Positions 1-8,125 of a stretch of 64,000 bases of DNA are shown here, in pieces. The notes beneath the pieces were generated by a model. The model was not told where the DNA came from, made no database searches, and was given only the letters and a program-made list of their open reading frames with translations. The stretch is from Marinicauda pacifica (GTDB taxonomy: Bacteria; Pseudomonadota; Alphaproteobacteria; Caulobacterales; Maricaulaceae). The translations under genes and the position numbers were made by a program. The DNA lies in NCBI RefSeq assembly GCF_004793635.1, contig NZ_SRXV01000002.1, positions 718,410-782,409 of the forward strand, written 5' to 3'. Position 1 is the first letter of the stretch. Each line of letters begins with the position of its first letter.

Positions 1-51
1 CAGGCGATGCGTTTCGCGGGCGGATTTGCCAACGCGCCCGAAGCGGCGTGA
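1..51 (+). CDS. C-terminal end of an upstream gene (partial)
   Basis: The first frame is open from the window edge and ends in TGA at 49-51, giving a 16-residue tail ending in PEAA. Codon third positions are mostly G or C, as in the neighbouring genes. Nothing in so short a tail identifies the product. It is also possible that this is chance read-through and no gene ends here. Confidence 0.35.
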   Translation, partial: QAMRFAGGFANAPEAA

Positions 52-255
52 GCGCGCGGGCCTGCGCTGCGCACCCTTCGCCCGGTATCGGCGCTTGATT
101 TATGGCCCGCGCCTACGATATTGGCGTGCCTGATCTGCTTGAAAGTCGCAGCCGCGCTCGAACCACATTGAAATCGGCGCGTTCTTTTGAGAAGCCAGAC
201 GTGCGATATTATCGTATCGTGTCACCATCCAAGGCAGTTACCAGGGAGAATACGC

Positions 256-795
256 ATAGCACGACGTCCGCATGCCGCGCCGCCGCCCAAAAAAGAGGGC
301 CCGCGCGTAAACCGAGAGATCCGCGTGCCGCGGGTCCTGCTCATCGACGCTGAAGGGGAGAAGCAGGGCGAGGTTCCGATCGAATCCGCGCTCGAAGCCG
401 CCCAGGAAGCCGGTCTCGACCTCGTTGAGGTCGCGCCAGGCGCGAACCCGCCTGTCTGCAAGATCATCGACTACGGCAAGCTCAAATACCAGGAGCAGAA
501 GCGAAAGACCGAGGCGAAGAAGAAGCAGAAGACCCAGGACGTCAAAGAGATCAAGATGCGTCCGAACATCGATCAGCACGATTACGAGGTCAAAACCAAG
601 GCCATGCACCGCTTCTTCGAGGACGGTGACAAGGTCAAGGTGACGCTGCGCTTCCGCGGCCGCGAAATGGCCCACCAGGATCGCGGCATGGACGTCATGA
701 ATCGCGTCAAGGCGGACTTCGCCAATGTCGCCAAGGTCGAGTTCGAGCCCAAGCTGGAAAACCGGCAGATGACAATGGTGATGGCGCCGCGCTAG
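256..795 (+). CDS. infC: Translation initiation factor IF-3, probable AUA start
   Basis: IF-3 binds the 30S subunit and checks start-codon pairing. The 179-residue product has the family's usual length. It shows the N-domain signature [14 protein letters not shown], the lysine-rich linker and the C-domain segment ending VMAPR. No ATG, GTG or TTG lies near the expected N-terminus. The family-like start ([12 protein letters not shown]) is preceded by an in-frame ATA at 256, seven bases after AGGGAG (243-248). Upstream TTG at 187 would add 23 residues unlike the family. A rare start fits IF-3 autoregulation, as in E. coli infC (AUU); that it operates here is inference. Confidence 0.93.
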   Translation: MARRPHAAPPPKKEGPRVNREIRVPRVLLIDAEGEKQGEVPIESALEAAQEAGLDLVEVAPGANPPVCKIIDYGKLKYQEQKRKTEAKKKQKTQDVKEIKMRPNIDQHDYEVKTKAMHRFFEDGDKVKVTLRFRGREMAHQDRGMDVMNRVKADFANVAKVEFEPKLENRQMTMVMAPR

Positions 796-821
796 TCCTG
801 GCCGCCATTGGTATGAGTGTG

Positions 822-854
822 AACGCGCGGGCCGGCGGCCCGCGCGTTTTATTT
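822..854 (+). terminator. Rho-independent terminator of infC
   Basis: A perfect 11-bp inverted repeat (823-833 with 837-847, GGC loop) is followed by TTTTATTT. It lies 28 bases after the infC stop and separates infC from the secreted-protein genes. Confidence 0.85.
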
Positions 855-939
855 CATACCTGTCGTGAAATTCATTGAGCGGTCATGTTGGCTGATCTAG
901 CTTTCCCGCGGCTGAAACACTCAAGGGGACGCTAAAATC

Positions 940-1881
940 ATGACACGCATCATTCAAACTGCTCTTGCCGCCGGGGCTGTGGCCCTGGCCTTCTCCTCCG
1001 TCGCCTCGGCTCAGAACTGGCAGGCCAGTCCGAGCTACGGGGAGACTTATCTCTCCTCCGGCTTCACGCCCGACCCGCATTCGGTTCGCCTCAACGCCGG
1101 CGGCTCGATCCGCGCCCAGGACCGCTTCTCCGATTGCCGCGGCTATATCGCCAATGCCCCCGATTACCGGCTTCAGTACAGCGCGGGCAGCCTGCCGCTC
1201 TATCTCAACGTGGATTCCGATACCGACACCACGCTCGTGGTCAACGGCCCGGACGGACGCTGGTATTGCGACGACGACGGTGCGGACGAAGCGCTGAACC
1301 CGCTGCTCTACTGGAGCAATCCGCCGTCCGGCCAGTACGACATCTGGGTCGGCACCTATTCCTCGGGACGCTCCGCCCCGGCCACGCTCTTCATCTCCGA
1401 ACTCGGCGAACAGACCGAGCAAGGCAGCTATAATGGCGGCTACAACAATGGCGGCGGGTACAATAGCGGCGGGTATGGCGTGGACATCTCGGCCCCGGCC
1501 GAGTTCGGCAATGTCACACTCAACGGCGGCTACCTGCCCGACCCGTGGACGCGCAACGTCACCGCCGGCGGCAATCTGCGCGCCGACGACGCGGTCAATT
1601 CCAGCTGCCGCGGCTACATCTCGTCCAATCCGAGCGTCGAGCTGAACTATAACGGCAGCGGCAGCCTCTACATCTACACGACTGGCGATGCGGATACCGT
1701 GCTGGCCATCAACCGCCCCGACGGCAGCTGGGTCTGCAATGACGACGGCGCCAGCGGCGTGAATGCCGGCCTCGAGTTCAACGGCAATTCCGGCGGCGTG
1801 TACGACATCTATGTCGGCACCTATGGCAGCGACCGGCGCAATGTCACGCTGAACGTCTCCGAAATCGAGATGGGCTACTAG
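940..1881 (+). CDS. Secreted protein with two PPC-like modules
   Basis: The 313-residue product has a signal peptide (cleavage probably after VASA, residue 24). Two homologous modules follow, at about 33-156 and 183-309. Each carries a C-R-G-Y-I motif, then an N-x-P-D-G-x-W stretch ending C-(D/N)-D-D-G, then a Y-D-I-(W/Y)-V-G-T-Y strand. The modules are joined by a Gly/Tyr/Asn-rich linker (about 160-180). Each module has exactly two cysteines (66/110 and 223/266), suggesting a disulfide. The Asp/Gly motif and final strands recall bacterial pre-peptidase C-terminal (PPC) beta-sandwiches. No catalytic domain is visible. An AAGGGGA site precedes the ATG. Function is unknown; an extracellular or periplasmic binding role is inference. 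Confidence 0.85.
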   Translation: MTRIIQTALAAGAVALAFSSVASAQNWQASPSYGETYLSSGFTPDPHSVRLNAGGSIRAQDRFSDCRGYIANAPDYRLQYSAGSLPLYLNVDSDTDTTLVVNGPDGRWYCDDDGADEALNPLLYWSNPPSGQYDIWVGTYSSGRSAPATLFISELGEQTEQGSYNGGYNNGGGYNSGGYGVDISAPAEFGNVTLNGGYLPDPWTRNVTAGGNLRADDAVNSSCRGYISSNPSVELNYNGSGSLYIYTTGDADTVLAINRPDGSWVCNDDGASGVNAGLEFNGNSGGVYDIYVGTYGSDRRNVTLNVSEIEMGY

Positions 1882-1911
1882 GTCTCGCGCGATAATTGCG
1901 AGAGCCTGCAA

Positions 1912-1951
1912 GGATGCACGCGGACCGGCCGGTCCGCGTGCATCTGCTTTT
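1912..1951 (+). terminator. Terminator-like perfect 16-bp palindrome
   Basis: The arms 1913-1928 and 1929-1944 are perfectly complementary with no spacer, and a T-rich run (TGCTTTTC) follows. It lies 31 bases after the stop of the two-module protein and probably terminates it. Confidence 0.7.
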
Positions 1952-2127
1952 CAGGGCCGGGGGTGGCCTCGCTGAGCGCAGATATTTTCGCTCCCGGGCC
2001 GATGCCCCATTTCCGCCCGGATAACACCGCTGTAATAATGGCCCGGAGCGTCGCCTGAAGCTGGCTGCGCTGCACGGGTCTGAAATTTCAGAGCCCATAT
2101 AGTCCAGACTTATTTCAGGAGGCCGAT

Positions 2128-3957
2128 ATGGTCCGCAATTGTGTTGGTACGCTCGCCGCCGGAACGGCGCTGTCTCTGGTTTTCGCGGCTGCGGCCGCCG
2201 CCCAGTCTGCCGATCTGTCGCCCGCGCAAGGGTCGGCCGAGCTTCGCGCCGGTTTCGCCGACGATCCCCATTCCATCGGTGTGCGCGCAGGCGGTCCGTT
2301 CGACGCCCAGGCGCTCGCCGGCAGCTGCTACGGCTATATCAACGAAGCGCCCAACGCGGTTCTTCAATACCAGGCCGGCGATTATGACCTCTTCCTGTCC
2401 GCGGCCTCGGACGAGGACACCATGCTGGCGGTCTCCGCCCCGGACGGCAGCGTGATCTGCGACGACGATGGCGCGGGCGAAGGCTTCAATCCCGGCATCC
2501 ATATCGAAGACCCGCAAAGCGGGCGCTATGCGATCTGGGTCGGCACTTACGGGGCCGGCGTCGGCCTCCCGCCGGCCATGCTGCATATCTCCGAGACCGG
2601 CTTTCATAGCAGCAACCCCTATTCGCGCACGATCGAGCCGGACATGGCTCCGGCCGAACGCGACCGGCTGCGCGCCGGCTTCCGCAACGATCCGCGCCGC
2701 TATGAGGTGAGCGCAGGCGGCGATCAGTCGCTCGCCTCCGGCGGAACCGGCTGCTACGGCCAGGACACCCAGGCGCCCGATGTGTGGATCGACTATTCGG
2801 CCGGCGACCTGCCGCTCTTCATCACCGGGGAGGGCGATTTTGACGGCGTGCTCGCCGTTCACACCCCGTCCGGCGGCTATCTGTGCGACGACGACAGCGC
2901 GGGCAGTCTCAATCCCGGCATCGCCATCGGCGAGCCGGAAAGCGGGCGCTATGCGATCTGGTACGGCACGCTCGGCCAGGGTCCGGCCCAGCCAGGCACC
3001 GTGCTGGTCTCCGAGATCGGTTTTTCGGGCGTCGACAGCTCGCTCGACCTGTCCCTGCCCGCTCGCCACGGCGATGTGGCGCTGACCGGCGGCTTCCCCG
3101 AGGATCCTCACACGGTCGCCATTCAGGCGGGCGGGGCGAGCGCGGCGAATCTGGCAACCGCCGGCCAGCTCGTCGCGGGCGGCTACTGCACCGGCTATGT
3201 GACCCGCGAACCCGCGGTCGAACTCGATTTTACCTCCGGCGACCTGCCGCTCTACATCTCCGCGGCCGGCGAGCAGGACCTGACCTTGATGGTCAACACG
3301 CCCGACGGCGCCTGGTTCTGCGACGATGACGGCAGCGAAGGCGTCAATCCGGGCCTTGTCTTCGAAAACGCCCGCTCGGGCATCTACGACATCTATGTCG
3401 GAACGTATTCACAGGCCGACACGCTGGTGCCCGCCGAGCTGTTCATCTCCGAACTCGGCTTTGGCGCAACCGGCGACTACACCCCGGAAACCCACGACAC
3501 CTATGAGGAATTCGACTGGCAGGAGGAAGAAGGCGAGCCGCTCGACATCTCGCTCGACGCGGTGTTCGCCACGATCGAGCTGACGGAGGGCTTTACGCCG
3601 TCGCCTTACGTGATCGACCTCCAGGCGGGCGGGGAAGAACCGGTCTCCAGCGGAATCGAAACCGACCAGTATTGTGCCGGCTACGCGACGCAGGCGCCCA
3701 GCGTCGAGCTTGCCTATTCCGGCTCCGGACCGCTGGCTATCTACACCCAGGGCGACCGCGACACCACGCTCGCCATCAACCGGCCGGACGGCAGCTGGGC
3801 CTGCGACGACGATGGCAGCGCCTCGCTGAATGCCGGGCTCAGCTTCTCCGGCGATGTGCAGGGCACGTACGACATCTATGTCGGCAGTTTTGGCGGGGAC
3901 ACGGTACCGACGTCACTGGTCATTTCCGAGGGCGCCCTTCCGGCCGGCGCTTACTAG
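2128..3957 (+). CDS. Secreted protein with four PPC-like modules
   Basis: This 609-residue paralogue of the preceding gene has a signal peptide ending near residue 25 (AAAAA-Q). Four modules carry the same C-x-G-Y / C-D-D-D-(G/S) cysteine pairs, near residues 67/111, 209/253, 353/397 and 516/558. Each ends in a Y-(A/D)-I-(W/Y)-(V/Y)-G-(T/S) strand and a (V/F/H)-I-S-E strand. An acidic linker (about 455-470, rich in Glu, Asp and Thr) separates modules three and four. No enzyme domain is recognisable. The ATG follows CAGGAGG at a good distance. The gene probably arose from the two-module form by internal duplication, or the reverse. The role is unknown. Confidence 0.85.
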   Translation: MVRNCVGTLAAGTALSLVFAAAAAAQSADLSPAQGSAELRAGFADDPHSIGVRAGGPFDAQALAGSCYGYINEAPNAVLQYQAGDYDLFLSAASDEDTMLAVSAPDGSVICDDDGAGEGFNPGIHIEDPQSGRYAIWVGTYGAGVGLPPAMLHISETGFHSSNPYSRTIEPDMAPAERDRLRAGFRNDPRRYEVSAGGDQSLASGGTGCYGQDTQAPDVWIDYSAGDLPLFITGEGDFDGVLAVHTPSGGYLCDDDSAGSLNPGIAIGEPESGRYAIWYGTLGQGPAQPGTVLVSEIGFSGVDSSLDLSLPARHGDVALTGGFPEDPHTVAIQAGGASAANLATAGQLVAGGYCTGYVTREPAVELDFTSGDLPLYISAAGEQDLTLMVNTPDGAWFCDDDGSEGVNPGLVFENARSGIYDIYVGTYSQADTLVPAELFISELGFGATGDYTPETHDTYEEFDWQEEEGEPLDISLDAVFATIELTEGFTPSPYVIDLQAGGEEPVSSGIETDQYCAGYATQAPSVELAYSGSGPLAIYTQGDRDTTLAINRPDGSWACDDDGSASLNAGLSFSGDVQGTYDIYVGSFGGDTVPTSLVISEGALPAGAY

Positions 3958-3981
3958 GCGCTTCGAGCCGCGCACGACAGG

Positions 3982-4011
3982 AACGCCCCGGCTCCGGCCG
4001 GGGCGTTTTTT
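3982..4011 (+). terminator. Rho-independent terminator
   Basis: A perfect 11-bp stem (3982-3992 with 3997-4007, loop TCCG) runs into six T residues. It ends transcription of the four-module gene ahead of rpmI. Confidence 0.9.
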
Positions 4012-4178
4012 GTCGGGCTCTCGCTCCCGACACCTGCCGTAGCGGGCTTGCATTGCTGGCGAGGACGCGTATAACCGCGCGTCTTGAATTGAGCGGGCCT
4101 ACCCGGCCCACGACATGCCGGGCGGCCTTTGAAGCCTCGTCCTTCGTTTCGGCGCGGGACTGAACAATGGAGAGCAAA

Positions 4179-4382
4179 ATGTCGAAACTGAAGACCAAGA
4201 GCGGCGCCAAGAAGCGCTTCAAGGTCACCGCCACGGGCAAGGTCCTGGCGGCCCAATCCGGCAAACGTCACGGCATGATCAAGCGGACGCCCAAGCAGAT
4301 CCGCCAGAAGCGCGGCACCGACACTCTGTCGGCCCCCGACGCCAAGATCGTGAAGCAGCATTACCTGCCGTACAGCCGCTAA
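4179..4382 (+). CDS. rpmI: 50S ribosomal protein L35
   Basis: The 67-residue protein begins with the L35 signature [15 protein letters not shown] and ends QHYLPYSR. It is small and very basic, as expected. The ATG at 4179 follows GGAGAG (4169-4174). An ATG at 4167 would add four residues not found in the family. It is co-transcribed with rplT 32 bases downstream. L35 assembles into the large subunit; in other bacteria this operon is controlled by L20 binding to the leader RNA. Confidence 0.96.
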   Translation: MSKLKTKSGAKKRFKVTATGKVLAAQSGKRHGMIKRTPKQIRQKRGTDTLSAPDAKIVKQHYLPYSR

Positions 4383-4414
4383 GGCTGACGCGTAGCGTTT
4401 AAAGGAGACCTATC

Positions 4415-4771
4415 ATGGCTCGAGTTTCTACCGGCCCTGCAAGCCACGCCCGTCACCGCAAGGTCATCAAGGCCGCCAAAGGCTATTACGGCCGCCGCAA
4501 GAACACCTTCCGCATCGCCAATCAGGCGGTGGAGAAGGCCGGCCAGTACGCCTATCGCGACCGCCGCGCGAAGAAGCGCACCTTCCGTTCGCTCTGGATC
4601 CAGCGCATCAACGCGGCCGCGCGCCTGAACGACCTGACCTACGCCACCTTCATGAACGGCCTGAACAAGGCCGGCATCGAGCTGGACCGCAAAGTCCTGT
4701 CCGACATCGCCATCCGCGAGCCGGAAGCCTTCGCCGCCCTGGCCACCCAGGCGAAAGACGCGCTGAAGTAA
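4415..4771 (+). CDS. rplT: 50S ribosomal protein L20
   Basis: The 118-residue product matches L20 end to end: basic N-terminal arm [16 protein letters not shown], then [13 protein letters not shown] and the C-terminal region with [11 protein letters not shown]20 is an early 23S rRNA assembly protein and, in several bacteria, the repressor of its own operon. A strong ribosome binding site (AAAGGAG) precedes the ATG. pheS, which often follows rplT, is absent; a strong terminator comes instead. Confidence 0.97.
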   Translation: MARVSTGPASHARHRKVIKAAKGYYGRRKNTFRIANQAVEKAGQYAYRDRRAKKRTFRSLWIQRINAAARLNDLTYATFMNGLNKAGIELDRKVLSDIAIREPEAFAALATQAKDALK

Positions 4772-4792
4772 GCGACGCATTTCACGGCTTTT

Positions 4793-4834
4793 AAAAAACG
4801 CCCGTCTGCCCCGCGCAGACGGGCGTTTTTGCTT
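4793..4834 (+). terminator. Rho-independent terminator of rpmI-rplT
   Basis: A 16-bp perfect stem (4794-4809 with 4815-4830), including A-tract/T-tract pairing, ends in five T residues. The A-rich left arm means it may also work on the other strand. Confidence 0.92.
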
Positions 4835-4917
4835 TTAGGGCCTCTGCCGATCCAGCCGAACCCACTGAAACCCCGGACGGCCGCGGGCGATCCCGGGGCC
4901 TTGTGGCAATACGAGCG

Positions 4918-4949
4918 CTCTTTCCTGACGAAAGTCAGGACCCAGGGGA
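4918..4949 (+). repeat. GAAA-tetraloop hairpin repeat, single copy
   Basis: TCCTGAC (4923-4929), GAAA, GTCAGGA (4934-4940) form a perfect hairpin followed by CCCAGGGG. The same element recurs twice at 8199-8282 with compensatory stem changes. Confidence 0.7.
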
Positions 4950-4981
4950 GGACGGCGCGGCATCATCGGATGACAGCGCTC

Positions 4982-5098
4982 CACGCTCTCGGGATCCCGG
5001 ATCAAGTCCGGGATGACGAAGCAATTGTTTTATATTGATAATTACAAACCTCGTCATTCCGGGCGAGCGTAGCGAGACCCGGAATCCAGAGAGGACAG
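4982..5098. repeat. Convergent pair of palindromic repeats, family 1 (locus 1)
   Basis: Variant A has the stem ATCCCGGA/TCCGGGAT (4994-5001, 5007-5014) and ends ATGACGA. Variant B is inverted and has the stem ATTCCGGG/CCCGGAAT (5056-5063, 5078-5085) around a longer loop. Both are bordered by an (T/G)CTC(T/G)GGAT end. They face each other across an AT-rich spacer of about 30 bases. The same A-spacer-B arrangement occurs at 7771-7889. With the GAAA hairpin upstream, this accounts for most of the gene-free stretch 4835-5146. Confidence 0.75.
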
Positions 5099-5146
5099 CT
5101 GGCAAGAGAAAAGGCCGTCATCCGGGTCGTCACGCACGCTCGCCGC

Positions 5147-5788
5147 CTACTCTTCCGTGTCTTCGGCCAGCGCGGCGGAGAGGCGCGAGAGGCCGGCCGA
5201 GACGCCGCATTCACGGTGATAGTCCGAGATCCGGGCGGCCGTCGTGGGAAGGTCGATGTCGGACTCCTCGAGTTCGGCGGTGATGTCCGCGCGGATCTCG
5301 TTGCGGGCGGTCGAGACCGCCTGGAGGATGATCGGCATCGATTGCTCGGACAGGAGATCGCGGCGCAGGGCATCGCGGGTGCCGCCGAAAATCGTCGAGA
5401 CGCCGGACCAGGCGTTCGCATTCGCCTCGGCAAACGACCCCACGCCGCTGGCAACCACCTGTCCCGTCGACAGGCTGCCGGTCAGGACAGTGTCGGTCAG
5501 CGTCAGATTGGCAAAATAGGCGTCACAATGCTCGTCGGCGGCGAGCAGCATGGCCGTGGCGAGCGCACGCGCACTCGCCTCGGACGCGCCTTCGGTCATG
5601 AGCAACGCAACCAGCGTATTCGCCCGCACCGGGCGGCCGCTGTCATAGCGCTGACCGCTCAGGACCGCGGCGGTTTCGCCGTCGATGACAAGCTCGTATC
5701 GCCCGATCTTCGCGCCCGCGGCGTCCCGGCTGAGACAGCCCGTCACCAGAAGTCCACCGGCGATGAGGTATGCAACTGTTCTGATCAT
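5147..5788 (-). CDS. Hypothetical outer-membrane-type lipoprotein
   Basis: The 213-residue product starts MIRTVAYLIAGGLLVTGC, a lipoprotein signal with lipobox LVTGC (C18). The mature part is largely helical and Ala-rich, without a motif I recognise. The ATG at 5788 was chosen because it places the lipobox correctly and follows a GGGTGGG stretch. The frame is open further upstream, but that part overlaps the LysR gene and has no signal. It lies 110 bases downstream of the LysR gene on the same strand. Function is unknown. Confidence 0.75.
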   Translation of the reverse strand: MIRTVAYLIAGGLLVTGCLSRDAAGAKIGRYELVIDGETAAVLSGQRYDSGRPVRANTLVALLMTEGASEASARALATAMLLAADEHCDAYFANLTLTDTVLTGSLSTGQVVASGVGSFAEANANAWSGVSTIFGGTRDALRRDLLSEQSMPIILQAVSTARNEIRADITAELEESDIDLPTTAARISDYHRECGVSAGLSRLSAALAEDTEE

Positions 5789-5898
5789 GGCACCCACCCT
5801 GGACTTGACCATATACCCCTGGTTGTTGCCCGGGCAAGCGAAACCGCAAACACAGGCAAGGGCAGGGAAAGCGGCGCGGCCTCTGGCGGTAACCCGCC

Positions 5899-6810
5899 TC
5901 AGGAGGCCAGGAAGCCCTCCGCCCGGACGAGATCGCTCAGCCAGTCCATGAAGACCGTCAGGCGCGGCGAGGCGGTCCGGCGGCGTGGATAGACAAAGGA
6001 CAGGGGCAGGTCGGGTGGAGGAAAGTCCGCCAGGACCTCGACCAGCGCCTGACCCTCCTCGGCCCGGTCCGCCAGATGATAGCGCGGGATCTGGACGATG
6101 CCGCGGCCATGGCGGGCGGCCGTCCAGTAGGCTTCGGTATTGTCGACGGTGACACGGCTCTTCAGCGTGCGCCGGATCAGCCCCTCCGGCCCCAGACCTT
6201 CCCAGACATGGGTATCGGGTGCGCCCCACGGCCCGTAGCCGACGATGTAATGATCAAACAGATCGTCCGGGTTTTCCGGGACGCCATGGGTATCGAGATA
6301 GCTGCGGGACGCGCAGCTGGCCATCCCGATCGCGCCGATCTTCCGGCAGATCAGTTCAGAATCGGCCAGTTCCGCAGCCCGCACGACCAGGTCCACCCCA
6401 TCATGGACCGGATCGATCAGCCGGTCGCTCGCACCAAGTTCGAGTTCCAGGTCCGGGTGCCGGGCCTGAAACGACGCCAGGTTTGGCAGCACGATCCTTG
6501 TGGCGAGCTGGCTCGTCATGTTGACCCGCAACCGGCCGCTGACCGGCCCGCTCCGGCTATCGAACAGGGATTCGGCACTCCGCATCGAGTCTGCAAGCTC
6601 GCGCGCAACCTCGAGAAACTGCTCGCCTTGCGGGGTGGGACGAACCTGGCGCGTCGTACGATGGAGCAGTTGCTCGCCAAGCCGGTCCTCCAGCGCGCGC
6701 AGGACCGTCGACACCGTGGAGCGCGGCAGGCCGAGCGCTTCGGCGGCGCGCGTGAAATTCCCGCTCTCCACGATCTGGATGAAAATCTCGTACTGCCGGA
6801 TCCGGTCCAT
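5899..6810 (-). CDS. LysR-family transcriptional regulator
   Basis: The 303-residue protein has the LysR winged-helix N-terminus (MDRIRQYEIFIQIVESGNF, then AAEALGLPRSTVSTVLRALE) and a type-2 periplasmic-binding-like effector domain (about residues 90-295). The ATG at 6810 is preferred over a start 11 codons upstream because it fits the usual family N-terminus. The closest general match is the AaeR/DmlR-like subgroup. It is divergent from an SDR gene across 105 bases, the usual arrangement for a LysR protein and its target, so it probably controls that SDR and itself. Confidence 0.92.
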   Translation of the reverse strand: MDRIRQYEIFIQIVESGNFTRAAEALGLPRSTVSTVLRALEDRLGEQLLHRTTRQVRPTPQGEQFLEVARELADSMRSAESLFDSRSGPVSGRLRVNMTSQLATRIVLPNLASFQARHPDLELELGASDRLIDPVHDGVDLVVRAAELADSELICRKIGAIGMASCASRSYLDTHGVPENPDDLFDHYIVGYGPWGAPDTHVWEGLGPEGLIRRTLKSRVTVDNTEAYWTAARHGRGIVQIPRYHLADRAEEGQALVEVLADFPPPDLPLSFVYPRRRTASPRLTVFMDWLSDLVRAEGFLAS

Positions 6811-6915
6811 AGATTGTTCGCCCTTTTCGACAAGTCTTGGCAAATCTGCGTGACTGTTTCGTAAAAGTCGAACGCATTAGGTGTCCATCCGTCAGCTTTT
6901 GAAAGGAGCCAACAG

Positions 6916-7668
6916 ATGGGCATCGTACTTGTGACAGGCGGAAGCCGGGGATTGGGACGCGACATGGCGCTGAAACTCGCCCAGTCCGGCCATGACGTGA
7001 TCCTCACCTATCGCAGCCAGGCCGGCGAGGCCGAAGCGGTCGTTCAGGCGATCCGGGAGCGGGGCCGCAAGGCGGCGGCGCTCGCGCTGGACGTCGCCGA
7101 CAGCGCCGCATTCCCCGCTTTCTTCGAAAAGGTCCGGGCTGTGCTTGACTCCCAGTTCGGGGCGCAGGCGATCGACTATCTCGTCAACAATGCCGGGTCC
7201 GGCCTTCACGCGCCGTTCGCCGAAACCACATCGGAGCAATTCGACTCGATGATGAATATTCATCTCAAGTCGGCCTTCTTCCTCACCCAGGGCGCGCTCG
7301 GCCTGCTCAACGATGGCGGCGGCGTGGTCAATATTTCCAGCGGACTGACCCGGTTCAGCTATCCGGGATATGACGCCTACGCCACGATGAAGGGCGGGGT
7401 GGAGACATTGACCAAGTACATGGCCAGATCGCTCGGCGAACGCGGCATCCGGGTCAACGTGCTCGCCCCCGGCGCCATCGAGACCGACTTCAATGGCGGC
7501 GCCGTGCGCGACATGCCGGAGCTGAACGAGGCCTTGGCCCAGCAGACAGCGCTTGGCCGGGTCGGCGTGCCGCAGGACATTGGCGGCGTCGTCGCCTTCC
7601 TGTGCTCGCCGGACTCGCGCTGGATCACCGGCACGCGCATCGAAGCCTCCGGCGGCATGTTCCTCTAG
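6916..7668 (+). CDS. Short-chain dehydrogenase/reductase (classical SDR)
   Basis: A 250-residue Rossmann enzyme. It has the nucleotide-binding TGGSRGLG at residue 7, NNAG, the serine strand NISSG, the catalytic YATMK (YxxxK) and a C-terminal ASGGMFL of the FabG-like branch. The ATG follows AAGGAG (6903-6908). The residue after the first strand is not diagnostic enough to choose NAD or NADP. Substrate is unknown. The divergent LysR gene suggests inducible expression for a carbonyl or alcohol substrate. Confidence 0.92.
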   Translation: MGIVLVTGGSRGLGRDMALKLAQSGHDVILTYRSQAGEAEAVVQAIRERGRKAAALALDVADSAAFPAFFEKVRAVLDSQFGAQAIDYLVNNAGSGLHAPFAETTSEQFDSMMNIHLKSAFFLTQGALGLLNDGGGVVNISSGLTRFSYPGYDAYATMKGGVETLTKYMARSLGERGIRVNVLAPGAIETDFNGGAVRDMPELNEALAQQTALGRVGVPQDIGGVVAFLCSPDSRWITGTRIEASGGMFL

Positions 7669-7770
7669 GCACGCCTGGCCAAGATGAAACCGAGACCTGA
7701 AACCCCGGCCGGCCAAAGGCCGAGCCGGGGCCTCGGTGCGGATAAGAACGCGGCCTCCGAAGACTCCCCT

Positions 7771-7889
7771 TCACGCTCTCTGGATCCCGGATCAAGTCCG
7801 GGATGACGAGGTTCGTGGGGGTTTGAAATCTCTCAAACCTTCGTCATTCCGGGCGAGCAAAGCGAGACCCGGAACCCAGAGAGGACAGG
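7771..7889. repeat. Convergent pair of palindromic repeats, family 1 (locus 2)
   Basis: Variant A stem 7784-7791/7797-7804 and inverted variant B stem 7846-7853/7868-7875 repeat the arrangement at 4982-5098, including the flanking CCAGAGAGGACAG. The variant B loop differs in two bases from locus 1. Confidence 0.75.
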
Positions 7890-7900
7890 GTGCCCACGCG

Positions 7901-8055
7901 CGTCATCCGACCCTTCGAGGCTCGCTGCGCGAGCACCTCAGGGTGAGGGGGTGGATGACATTAAGCGACGTAAATAATTTATATATCAGAGCCTTGAACC
8001 AACCTGCCCCCTCATGCTGAGGTGGCCGCGCAGCGGCCCTCGAAGCATCGGATGG
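7901..8055. repeat. Convergent pair of palindromic repeats, family 2 (locus 1)
   Basis: Copy 1 (7910-7944) has outer stem ACCCT/AGGGT, a GAGG/CCTC step and inner stem CTCGC/GCGAG. Copy 2 (8014-8048) is inverted, with outer stem ATGCT/AGCAT and inner stem GCCGC/GCGGC. They are separated by an AT-rich spacer of about 70 bases. The same pair type recurs at 63711-63866. Confidence 0.75.
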
Positions 8056-8125
8056 CAAGCTCGAACCTCTCCCATGAGGCCCGGCGCTCCCTACCGGTCG
8101 GCCGGAGTTTCACTCGATTATTATC

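Noticed and set aside
102..353. Small frame upstream of and overlapping infC
   Set aside because: Arg/Ser/Thr-rich translation, no ribosome binding site, and conflict with IF-3 coding sequence. A leader peptide cannot be excluded, but nothing supports it.
5789..6229. N-terminal extension of the lipoprotein gene into the LysR gene
   Set aside because: The extension overlaps LysR in another frame, and the lipobox at the ATG of 5788 shows the true start.
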